Position numbers and translations under genes: made by a program. Below, one piece after another: positions 1 to 7,161 of a DNA stretch of 64,000 nt (within the stretch, counting starts at the first letter, position 1; each line of letters starts with the position of its first letter). The stretch spans positions 1-64,000 of the forward strand of contig CAJYPK010000024.1 of the NCBI GenBank assembly GCA_913776615.1. Reading direction: 5' to 3'. Below the pieces are notes generated by a model that worked only from the letters and a program-made list of their open reading frames with translations, was not told the DNA's origin and did no database searches. The DNA comes from an uncultured Hymenobacter sp. GTDB lineage: Bacteria; Bacteroidota; Bacteroidia; Cytophagales; Hymenobacteraceae.

Positions 1-90
1 GTCCTGCCCGCGCCCACCTTTGGTCCCTTCTCGGCCCGGCAGCAGCGGCGCAATTCGACCCCACTGCGCATCCGTCAACAAATAGTCCAT
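1..90 (-). CDS. IS5-family transposase, N-terminal fragment cut by window edge
   Basis: Reading leftward from the ATG at 88-90, 30 codons are open to the window edge. They translate to a peptide beginning MDYLLTDAQWGRIAPLLPG, which matches the usual N-terminal helix-turn-helix start of IS5/IS427-type DDE transposases (D-x-QW-x-x-IAPLLP). The rest of the gene, including the DDE catalytic residues and the left inverted repeat, lies outside the window. The right end of the element should fall between about 91 and 145, but I could not define the terminal repeat without the other end. It is too short for the ORF track. Whether the element is intact cannot be told from here. Confidence 0.75.
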   Translation of the reverse strand, partial: MDYLLTDAQWGRIAPLLPGREGTKGGRGQD

Positions 91-145
91 GCCCAAACAT
101 AACCACTACTGTTAACACTTCCTAGCAACTACTTCTAAAACAAGA

Positions 146-2791
146 ATGTCCAAGCCCTATCTAACCACCGCCCTGCTAGCCCTGAGCCTAGCCGCCACCC
201 AGCCCACCGCCGCCCAAAACCGCTACTTTTTCCCCGCCGCCAAAACCGAGGATTTCGACCCTGCCATTCCCACGCCTGAGCAATTCCTCGGCTATCCCAT
301 CGGCTCGCACTACACGCGCTCCGACCAGATCGTGGCCTACCTGCGCGAGCTGGACCGGGTTTCCGACAAGGTGAGTACCCGCGTTATCGGCACTACTTAC
401 GAGGAGCGCCCGCAGCTCGTGGCTACGATTACGGCCGTCGAAAATCAGCAGAACCTGCCCCAGCTGCACGAGCAGCGCCGGGGGCTCACCGACCCCAGCC
501 GGTCCGCGCCCGACTACGCCAAGCTGCCCGTGGTGGTGAGCCTCAACTTCGGGGTGCACGGCAACGAGAGTAGCAGCAGCGAGGCGGCGCTGCTGCTGGC
601 CTACTACCTCACGGCCTCGCGCAGCCCCGAAACCCAGCGCTGGCTGCGCGAATCGGTCGTGACCATCGACCCGCTCGAAAACCCCGACGGCCGCGACCGG
701 GCCAGCCACTGGTTTGACCAGAATAAGTCGTGGCCGGCCGTGACCGACCCGCTCGACCGCGAGCACACCGAGGCCTGGCCCGGCGGCCGCACCAACCACT
801 TCTACACCGACCTCAACCGCGACTGGCTGGCCCTGGTGCACCCCGAAAGCCGCGCCCGCATGGCCTTTTACCACGAGTGGTACCCCAACGTGCTCATCGA
901 CTTTCACGAGATGGGTACCAACGGCACGTATTATTTCGAGCCCTCCAAGCCCCACAGTACCGAGAACGACCTGGTGCCGCGCTCAACCTACGAGGTGCTC
1001 AACGTGCACCTGGCCAAGTACTTCGCCGGGGCGCTCGACCAGCTGGGCTCGCTGTACTGGACCAAGGAACAATTTGACAACCTGTCGCCCATCTACGGCT
1101 CTACCTACCCCGATTTTCAGGGTGGCGTGGGCATTACGTTCGAGGTGGGTAGCTCACGCGGGCTGGCCCAGGAAAGCAGCAACGGCGTGGTGAAATTTCC
1201 TTTTACCATCCGCAACCACGTGGCTACCGGCCTGGCTACCGTGCGCGGCGCGGTGGAGGAGAAGGACTTGTATTTGAAAGCCCAGCGCGATTTCTTCACC
1301 TCGGCCCTCACCGAGGCCCGCAAGTTCCCCACCAAGGCCTACGTCTTCGGCAGCGCCCAGGACCCCACGCTCACCAACAAGCTGCTCGAAACCCTGCTGT
1401 TGCACCACGTGCAGGTGCACGAGCTGGGGCAGAATGTGACGCTGGACAAGCAGAGCTTCACCAAGGGCGCGGCCTACGTGGTGCCCACTGCCCAGCCGCA
1501 GTACCGCATCGTCAATTCCATTTTTGAGGAATTGACCGCCTTCCACGACAGCGTATTTTACGACGTCACTGGCTGGGCCTTGTCGCACGCCTACGGGCTG
1601 CCGGTGGCCAAGCAAAAAACGGCTGCCCTAGTCCAGGGCGCGCCGCTGGCGGCACCCAAAGCCTTGGCAGGCAACGTAATCGGTGGTCAGTCAACTTACG
1701 CCTACCTGCTGCCGTGGTCCGACTACAACGCCCCCAAGGCGTTGGTGGCCTTGCAGCAGGCGGGCGTGACGGGCAAGGTAGCGTTTAAACCCTTCGCCGC
1801 AGGTACCAAGGATGGCGGTAAAACCGACTTCGGCTACGGGACGCTGGTGGTGCCGGTGGCGGCCCAGAAGCTACCCGCCGACTCGGTGTTTCAGATAGTG
1901 AGCCGGGTGGCACAACAGGCGCGGGTGACGTTTACCGGCGTGGGTACGGGCTTCAGCGTGGGCGGTATCGACTTGGGTAGTAATAACGTGCGCACCGTGC
2001 CCGAGGCCAAGGCCGCCCTGCTGGTGGGTACCGGTACCAATGCCTCGGAAGTGGGGGAGGTGTGGTACCACGCCAGCCAGCAGCTGGGCCTGCCGCTGAG
2101 CAAGCTGGAGCTGAGTAATTTCGGCAAAGCCCCGCTGGGACGCTACTCGGCCCTGGTGCTGGTGGGCGGCGTGTACGCGGCCCTCGACCGCCCCGCCGTG
2201 GAGCGCCTGCGCCGCTGGGTGCAGGAGGGCGGCACGCTCATTACCATTAAAAACGCTTCGGAATGGGCGCTCAAACAGGGCCTGGTCACCGAAAAGCTGC
2301 TCATTCCGGCCGGTTCCAGCTGGGCCGATACGGCTGCTACCAAAGGCTCCGTGGCGGCGCGACGGGCCGACTTCGTAACCCAGGAGCAGGAGGGTACCCG
2401 CGCCATTGCCGGCTCCATCTACCGCGCCGACGTGGACCTCACCAACCCCATCGCCTTCGGCCTGATGAGCCGCAACCTGTACGTATTCCGCAATGGTACC
2501 ACGTTTCTGCGGCCCAGCCGCAACCCCTATACCACGGTCGTGCGCTACGCCCCCCAGCCCCTGGTGAGCGGCTACGCATCTAAGGGTAACGTGCAAAAAA
2601 TCAGTAATTCGGCGGCCGTGGTAGTCAGCAAGCTCGGCGCGGGCCGCGTAGTGCTCTTCGCCGACGACCCGGTATTTCGTTCCTACTGGCACGGTACTTC
2701 CCGCCTGCTCAGCAACGCCTTGTTGCTGGGGCCGCTGCTCAACGTGCCCGAGGGCGCGGCACCCGTCGCGGCAGAGGAAGAAGCCAATTAA
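146..2791 (+). CDS. Secreted M14-family zinc carboxypeptidase
   Basis: This 881-residue protein should hydrolyse peptides from the C-terminus after export. Residues 1-23 form a signal peptide ending TAAQ. The M14 catalytic core is visible: the zinc pair His138 and Glu141 in VHGNES, a third ligand His254 in DFHEMG, and the likely general base Glu333 in ITFEVGSS. An N-terminal strand region precedes the core. A long C-terminal half of about 480 residues follows, with a glutamine-amidotransferase-like fold suggested by GRYSALVLVGG and the GRVVLFADDPVF motif. That layout is common in large Bacteroidota M14 proteins. No sorting domain is seen at the C-terminus. It is a single-gene transcript that runs into a strong bidirectional terminator. 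Peptide specificity cannot be inferred. Confidence 0.9.
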   Translation: MSKPYLTTALLALSLAATQPTAAQNRYFFPAAKTEDFDPAIPTPEQFLGYPIGSHYTRSDQIVAYLRELDRVSDKVSTRVIGTTYEERPQLVATITAVENQQNLPQLHEQRRGLTDPSRSAPDYAKLPVVVSLNFGVHGNESSSSEAALLLAYYLTASRSPETQRWLRESVVTIDPLENPDGRDRASHWFDQNKSWPAVTDPLDREHTEAWPGGRTNHFYTDLNRDWLALVHPESRARMAFYHEWYPNVLIDFHEMGTNGTYYFEPSKPHSTENDLVPRSTYEVLNVHLAKYFAGALDQLGSLYWTKEQFDNLSPIYGSTYPDFQGGVGITFEVGSSRGLAQESSNGVVKFPFTIRNHVATGLATVRGAVEEKDLYLKAQRDFFTSALTEARKFPTKAYVFGSAQDPTLTNKLLETLLLHHVQVHELGQNVTLDKQSFTKGAAYVVPTAQPQYRIVNSIFEELTAFHDSVFYDVTGWALSHAYGLPVAKQKTAALVQGAPLAAPKALAGNVIGGQSTYAYLLPWSDYNAPKALVALQQAGVTGKVAFKPFAAGTKDGGKTDFGYGTLVVPVAAQKLPADSVFQIVSRVAQQARVTFTGVGTGFSVGGIDLGSNNVRTVPEAKAALLVGTGTNASEVGEVWYHASQQLGLPLSKLELSNFGKAPLGRYSALVLVGGVYAALDRPAVERLRRWVQEGGTLITIKNASEWALKQGLVTEKLLIPAGSSWADTAATKGSVAARRADFVTQEQEGTRAIAGSIYRADVDLTNPIAFGLMSRNLYVFRNGTTFLRPSRNPYTTVVRYAPQPLVSGYASKGNVQKISNSAAVVVSKLGAGRVVLFADDPVFRSYWHGTSRLLSNALLLGPLLNVPEGAAPVAAEEEAN

Positions 2792-2832
2792 CGAAACGGC
2801 CCGGCGCTTTCTGAGCGCCGGGCCGTTTCGTT
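2790..2832. terminator. Bidirectional hairpin terminator between convergent genes
   Basis: A perfect 19-bp inverted repeat (arm AACGAAACGGCCCGGCGCT, 5-nt loop) overlaps the stop codon of the M14 peptidase. It sits just before the stop of the convergent DUF427 gene, so it can serve both transcripts. Confidence 0.85.
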
Positions 2833-2840
2833 GGTAAGTT

Positions 2841-3122
2841 TTATTGCTCAATCTTCACGCCCTTCCAGAAAGCCACCCGGCCCTGAATATTCTGGGCGGC
2901 CGGGCTGGCCTCGGGATAATACCAGGCCGCATCTTTGTTCAACTCGCCATTCACGCGCAGGGAGTAATAGCTGGCGCGCCCCTTCCAGGGGCAGGAGGTG
3001 TGCGCGATGCTATCCTCAAAAAACTCTTTTTTGAGCGAGTCGGCGGGGAAATAGTGGTTGTTTTCTACCACCACGGTGTCGTCGCTCTCCGCCACGACGG
3101 TATTATTCCAAATAGCTTTCAT
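2841..3122 (-). CDS. DUF427 domain-containing protein
   Basis: This small cytosolic protein of 93 residues fills a whole DUF427 domain. It opens with MKAIWNNTVVAESDDTVVVE and carries the conserved HTSCPWKGRASYYSL segment and an AWYYPEAS motif, all hallmarks of the family. There is no signal peptide or membrane segment. DUF427 proteins adopt a small beta-tent fold of unknown biochemical role, so no reaction is assigned. The gene is convergent with the M14 peptidase and divergent from the VWA gene. The divergent space on its 5' side holds three copies of repeat family A, so its promoter must lie in or between them. Confidence 0.9.
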   Translation of the reverse strand: MKAIWNNTVVAESDDTVVVENNHYFPADSLKKEFFEDSIAHTSCPWKGRASYYSLRVNGELNKDAAWYYPEASPAAQNIQGRVAFWKGVKIEQ

Positions 3123-3132
3123 CGAATTAAAC

Positions 3133-3283
3133 TGTAGGGTAAGCTTCAGCTTGCCCCGCGTCGGGCCAGCCGCTAATGAAGAGATGTAGGGTAAGCTTTA
3201 GCTTGCCCCGCGTGAGGCCAGCACGTTTGGCGTACCGCTGGCGTAGCCCGCCCGGCGCGGGGCAAGCTAAAGCTTACCCTACA
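3133..3283. repeat. Repeat family A cluster (two forward, one inverted copy)
   Basis: The unit is TGTAGGGTAAGCTTTAGCTT followed by GCCCCGCG. Forward copies lie at 3133-3160 and 3185-3212, and an inverted copy at 3256-3283. The core GGGYAAGCT-WW-AGCTTRCCC is itself a dyad, so each unit can fold alone and opposed units form a longer cruciform. The same unit recurs at 10831, 11459, 17806, 17854, 21059, 21116, 30638 and 30689. This is the only cluster in the window that sits between divergent gene starts rather than at gene ends. Confidence 0.9.
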
Positions 3284-3343
3284 GGACAATGAACATTGCC
3301 GTTGCCGCCGTTGTTTTTGGCTTACTACCGTTACGTAGATTCT

Positions 3344-4453
3344 ATGGCTCTTGGCGTTCGCTTTCGTGATTTTGTGCCCGATGAAAACTCGGGTGAAAAG
3401 GGGTTTGAGCAGTTGTTCAACCTATTTATGCAGCTCATTACCATTACCAGCGGCGACGTGGGCGAGGCCTTGCAATGGCTCAACGAGCTCGATAAGCAGT
3501 ACGGCCTTACCGACAACGACTACGGGATGGGTAATTTCATCGAAGACCTCAAGAAGAAGGGCTACATCGATGAGAACGAGCAGGAGCGGGGCGAGTTGAA
3601 AATCACGCCCAAAACCGAGCAGAAAATCCGCAAGTCGGCCTTGGAGGAAATTTTCGGCAAGCTCAAGCGCGGCAACACCGGCAACCACCGCACCCCCCAC
3701 ACCGGGCAGGGCGACGAGCAGAGCACCGACCTGCGCGAATTCCGCTTCGGCGACTCGCTGGAGCAGATTCAGATGTCCGAATCCATCCGCAACGCCCAGC
3801 TCAACCACGGCATGGACGGCGATAACTTCATGCTGACCGAGGGCGACCTCGAAGTGCGCGAAAACGAGCACAAGTCGCAGACCAGCACCGTGCTCATGAT
3901 TGACATCTCGCACTCCATGATTCTCTATGGCGAGGACCGCATCACGCCGGCCAAGAAGGTGGCGATGGCGCTGGCCGAGCTCGTAAAGCAGAAATATCCC
4001 AAGGATACGCTCGACGTCATCGTATTCGGCAACGATGCCTGGCAGATTGAGGTCAAGGATTTGCCCTACCTGCAAGTCGGCCCCTACCACACCAATACCG
4101 TGGCGGGTCTGGAACTGGCGATGGATTTGCTGCGCAAGCGCAAGACGCCCAACAAGCAGATTTTCATGATCACCGACGGCAAGCCCACTTGCCTGAAAGA
4201 GCCCGGCGGCTACTACAAAAACTCCTTCGGCCTCGACCGCAAGGTGGTCAACAAAACCTTGAACCTGGCCGCCGCCGCCCGCCGCATCAAGATTCCCATC
4301 ACCACCTTCATGATTACGTCCGACCCGTATTTGCAGAAATTCGTGGAGGAGTTTACCGAGGTCAATCAGGGCAAGGCCTATTATTCGGGCCTGAAGGGGC
4401 TGGGCCACCTGGTATTTGAAGACTACAAAAAGAATCGGCGCAAGTCGCTGTAG
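3344..4453 (+). CDS. VWA-domain protein, ChlD/CoxE-like partner of an AAA+ ATPase
   Basis: This soluble protein of 369 residues has a helical N-terminal region of about 180 residues and a von Willebrand A domain. The metal-ion-dependent adhesion site is seen as MIDISHSM (DxSxS, Asp187), followed by the VFGNDAW and MITDGKP strands. Such proteins work with ChlI/MoxR-type ATPases as chaperone-like or metal-insertion pairs (NorD/NorQ, CoxE/CoxD, ViaA/RavA are known cases). The likely partner is the ATPase at 9310-10830. I chose ATG 3344. The track starts at TTG 3296, which would add 16 residues lying directly against repeat family A. The substrate is unknown. It is not part of a chlorophyll pathway, since no other such genes are present. 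Confidence 0.85.
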   Translation: MALGVRFRDFVPDENSGEKGFEQLFNLFMQLITITSGDVGEALQWLNELDKQYGLTDNDYGMGNFIEDLKKKGYIDENEQERGELKITPKTEQKIRKSALEEIFGKLKRGNTGNHRTPHTGQGDEQSTDLREFRFGDSLEQIQMSESIRNAQLNHGMDGDNFMLTEGDLEVRENEHKSQTSTVLMIDISHSMILYGEDRITPAKKVAMALAELVKQKYPKDTLDVIVFGNDAWQIEVKDLPYLQVGPYHTNTVAGLELAMDLLRKRKTPNKQIFMITDGKPTCLKEPGGYYKNSFGLDRKVVNKTLNLAAAARRIKIPITTFMITSDPYLQKFVEEFTEVNQGKAYYSGLKGLGHLVFEDYKKNRRKSL

Positions 4454-4468
4454 TAGACTTGTCGAAAC

Positions 4469-4508
4469 GCAAAAAAGGCCGTTCTGCGCGCGCAGAACGG
4501 CCTTTTGC
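4469..4508. terminator. Bidirectional terminator
   Basis: A hairpin with arms GCAAAA(A)AGGCCGTTCTGCGC and its complement, with A- and T-runs on the two sides, lies between the convergent VWA and rhomboid genes. Confidence 0.85.
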
Positions 4509-4523
4509 ATGCCCGCCGCCCGG

Positions 4524-5351
4524 CTAGCGCGAAAGCTCTTCGAGCTTGGTTTTCTCGCGGGCGCTCAGGCTTTCGAGGCCCTTGTGGCTGATTTTATCCA
4601 GCAGGCGGTCGAGCTCTTCGGCCTGGGCCTGCTGCTGGGCGTGGTACTTGTCATCGACCGTCTGGTAGGCGGGGGCCGTTCGGAACAGGCTGCCTACTAG
4701 CAGCGCCTCTGGCTTTTTGAGCAGCACGTAGAAAAAGGCCAGCGCTGGCACGAGGATGGCCGCAATGGCCAAGTAGCTGGTAAGCAGCAGCGCGGGCTGC
4801 ATGGCCACGACGGTAGCCAGCCCCACCAGCCCGCCGCCGAGGTGAGCATCGTGGCCGATGTTGTCGCGCCGGGCCGCAATGCCGTAGGCCGAATACAATA
4901 CGTACAGCAGGCCGTACAGCCAGCCCGGCATGTACACGCCCAGCATGCCGACCCGCATCTCGGGAAAGAGCGCGATGGCCGCAAATACCAGCCCGCTGAT
5001 GGCCCCCGACGCGCCCACGGCCGAATAGTCGGCTTGATTGCGGTGCAGCCACAGCGACAGCAAGTTGCCGCCCAGTAGACTGCCCACGTAGAGCAGCAGA
5101 AAGTTGCGGTAGCCGAGCATGGCCTCCACGCCGCTGCTAAACCAGTAGAAGGTCAACCCGTTGATCAGTAGGTGCGCCCAGCCGGTGTGGAGCAGCCCGG
5201 AAGTCAGCAGCCGGTAGTATTGCCGGCCGTAGCGAATGTCCGCTATCCGAAAAGCGTATTGGTCGAAGTAATGGGCGTCTTTAAAACCTTTATAGGAAAC
5301 GAAGAAGGTAGCCAGTAGGATGGCCAGGCCAACGATGCCAAATTCGTTCAT
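4524..5351 (-). CDS. Rhomboid-family intramembrane serine protease
   Basis: This 275-residue polytopic membrane protein should cleave single-pass substrates within the membrane. The catalytic dyad is visible: Ser115 in GASGAISGL and His170 in HDAHLGG. The upstream HTGWAHLLINGLTFYW segment supplies the conserved His/Asn of the oxyanion region and the L1 loop start. Hydrophobic segments cover about residues 5-20, 50-75, 83-100, 112-130, 140-160, 168-185 and 190-215. The C-terminal 60 residues are charged and probably cytosolic (ending SLSAREKTKLEELSR). Its substrates cannot be inferred. The gene is single, reads toward the shared terminator, and has a 330-bp upstream gap containing a small dyad. 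Confidence 0.92.
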   Translation of the reverse strand: MNEFGIVGLAILLATFFVSYKGFKDAHYFDQYAFRIADIRYGRQYYRLLTSGLLHTGWAHLLINGLTFYWFSSGVEAMLGYRNFLLLYVGSLLGGNLLSLWLHRNQADYSAVGASGAISGLVFAAIALFPEMRVGMLGVYMPGWLYGLLYVLYSAYGIAARRDNIGHDAHLGGGLVGLATVVAMQPALLLTSYLAIAAILVPALAFFYVLLKKPEALLVGSLFRTAPAYQTVDDKYHAQQQAQAEELDRLLDKISHKGLESLSAREKTKLEELSR

Positions 5352-5429
5352 GGCAGAAGAAAGGACAGAAAAAGAGTGTTAGGGCGAGAGCGGGAATTCA
5401 AGGCAGCCCGCGAGCCGATTTTTCAAGTG

Positions 5430-5443
5430 GCAAACGGGTTTGC
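5430..5443. promoter_or_regulatory. GCAAAC-GG-GTTTGC dyad upstream of rhomboid gene
   Basis: A perfect 6+6 inverted repeat lies about 80 bp upstream of the rhomboid start. It resembles LacI/PurR-type half sites, but with a 2-nt rather than zero-nt centre. A chance dyad is quite possible. Confidence 0.25.
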
Positions 5444-5624
5444 AAGCTACAGACGGTCGAGCTTAACGGCAGGCACTACCTAGTAAAAATTTGATAATGA
5501 GTCGGCCGGGTAGCTGCGCCAGCTTACACCGGAGGCCGCTCGGGATAATGCCACTGACAATAGCTTAGCGCGGTTTCTGCAAGCTGTGCCCCGCTTAGGT
5601 TCTGCCTGGGGCGTGTCGGGAAAT

Positions 5625-5657
5625 GAAAATAGCCGACTCCGTAGAGCCGGCTATTTT
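5625..5657 (-). terminator. Hairpin terminator of the surface-protein operon
   Basis: GAAAATAGCCG and the near-complement AGCCGGCTATTTTC form a stem just past the stop of the leftward type IX cargo gene. Confidence 0.7.
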
Positions 5658-5681
5658 CTGCAAGGGAATCTTGCGGTAACC

Positions 5682-7112
5682 TTAATTTACTAGCAGGGGC
5701 AGCGCGCTGGCCCCGGTCCGGATAAAGTAGGTGCCGGTAGCCAGCCCGTCGGGCAGGTGCAGCTGCGTGGTGCCGTTGTCGTCGGCCGTGGCTCGCAGTA
5801 CCAGGCGGCCCACGGCGTCAAATAGTACAACGGTGGCGCGGGCGGGCGTGCCCACTACGGTCACCTGCGAGTGAGCCGGGTTGGGGTAGGCTGCAAACTG
5901 CACTTTAGCCATCGATACGGCCAGCGTAACGACGGCCGACAGGTGGGCGGTGCCGTCGAGATCCAGTTGACGCAGGCGGTAGTAGAGCAGCGGAGCGCCG
6001 GCCGGCAACTGCCCGTCGAGCAGCGTGTACTGGCGGGGGGTGAGGCTATTGCCCGCTCCCGGCACCGTGCCGATGGCCGCGAAGCTCCAGCCATCGGTAC
6101 TGCGCTCCACCGTGAAGCTGGCGTTATTGAATTCCGACGCGGTCGTCCAGTTCAGGCGAGCGGCGGCCGGGCCTTCGGCCTTGGCGGTGAAGGTGGTGAG
6201 CGTAACGGGCAGCGGGGCCGCGGCGGTGCTCGCCGTGAAGAAGGAGTAGTTGGCACTGGTCGGCACCGTGCCCGTCACGCTGCGGCCAGAGCCGTTCTGG
6301 GTGTTGCCGATGCGGTTCCAGTTCGCACCCGCTAGCGGGGCGGTCGCCCGCGCCCATACCTGGGCACTGGTCAGGCTGCCAGTCAGGCCGTTGTCGTTGG
6401 CGGCCAGCCAGCTGAGGACCACCTGGGCGTTAGTAAGCGGAGCCGAGGTTTGCCAGATTTGGTCGATGCCTTTGTTTGCGCCGCTGCCGTCGGTACCGTA
6501 GCTGACCTGCGCGGTGTTGAGGCCGGCCGTGCGGGTGGCGGTCAGATTGGTGAGGGTAGTGGCTGGGGTAACGGTCAGGCCGTTGGGAAACGCGGTGGCC
6601 GCGCCACCCGGTACGCTGGCTTTCACGGCGGCCAGGTTGCCAGCCACGTAGCGGGTAGTGTTTTCCCCGCTGATCGTGGCACCGTTCACCAGCCGCAGGG
6701 TGGCGGAGGGGGCGGTGGTTACCATGCCGTTGGTGAGCGTGAGGGTGCCGGCCACGTCGGCGTTGTTACCGGCCGGCAGGGTCACGCCGCTGGCATTATT
6801 TACCGTGAGGTTGGCCAGCCCGGCCCCGTTGAGGCGGAGCTGCTGGGCGGCCGTGCCGTTGAGCGTGACGGTGCTGGCCGTGCCCGGCGTAAGGGTCGCC
6901 CCGCTGGCATTGGCCAGGTTGCCGCCCACGAAGAGCTGGTTGTTGCTGCCGCCGCCGCTCAGGTCGAGCGTGCCGCTGTTGTTGGCCAGCGAGCCCGCCA
7001 CCGACAGCACCGCCCCGCCCGTGAGGGTGATGGTGGCCCCATTATTAGTCAGGTCCTGGGCCAGGGCGGCGCTGGTGCCGCTCAGCAGGGCAAGGGTAAG
7101 AAGTTGTTTCAT
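5682..7112 (-). CDS. Secreted beta-rich protein with type IX secretion C-terminal sorting domain
   Basis: This 476-residue exported protein starts MKQLLTLALLSGTSAALAQ, a clear signal peptide, which is why I use the internal Met at 7112 and not the track start at 7208. Residues from about 20 to 230 are low-complexity Asn/Gly/Thr/Leu repeats (TNNGATITLTGGAVLSVAGS), typical of beta-helix surface proteins. A fibronectin-like region follows (LPVTLTTFTAKAEGPAAARLNWTT, VERSTDGWSFAAIG). The last 70 residues (AAYPNPAHSQVTVVG ... GTYFIRT) form a type A sorting domain, so export by the type IX system is expected. It lies only 49 bp downstream of the beta-roll protein and is probably co-transcribed with it. 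The binding partner is unknown. Confidence 0.88.
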   Translation of the reverse strand: MKQLLTLALLSGTSAALAQDLTNNGATITLTGGAVLSVAGSLANNSGTLDLSGGGSNNQLFVGGNLANASGATLTPGTASTVTLNGTAAQQLRLNGAGLANLTVNNASGVTLPAGNNADVAGTLTLTNGMVTTAPSATLRLVNGATISGENTTRYVAGNLAAVKASVPGGAATAFPNGLTVTPATTLTNLTATRTAGLNTAQVSYGTDGSGANKGIDQIWQTSAPLTNAQVVLSWLAANDNGLTGSLTSAQVWARATAPLAGANWNRIGNTQNGSGRSVTGTVPTSANYSFFTASTAAAPLPVTLTTFTAKAEGPAAARLNWTTASEFNNASFTVERSTDGWSFAAIGTVPGAGNSLTPRQYTLLDGQLPAGAPLLYYRLRQLDLDGTAHLSAVVTLAVSMAKVQFAAYPNPAHSQVTVVGTPARATVVLFDAVGRLVLRATADDNGTTQLHLPDGLATGTYFIRTGASALPLLVN

Positions 7113-7161
7113 AAGACGATGAGGTAGGGCTACTACTTGCGTTGTACTACGCGTTGACGGC

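Larger units (their letters stand above)
5352..5681. other. 330-bp intergenic region
   Basis: No ORF in this gap looks coding. It holds the dyad at 5430-5443 and, at its right end, the terminator of the 9.1-5.7 kb surface operon. The remainder carries no structure I recognise, and no clear TAnnTTTG box for the rhomboid gene. Confidence 0.6.
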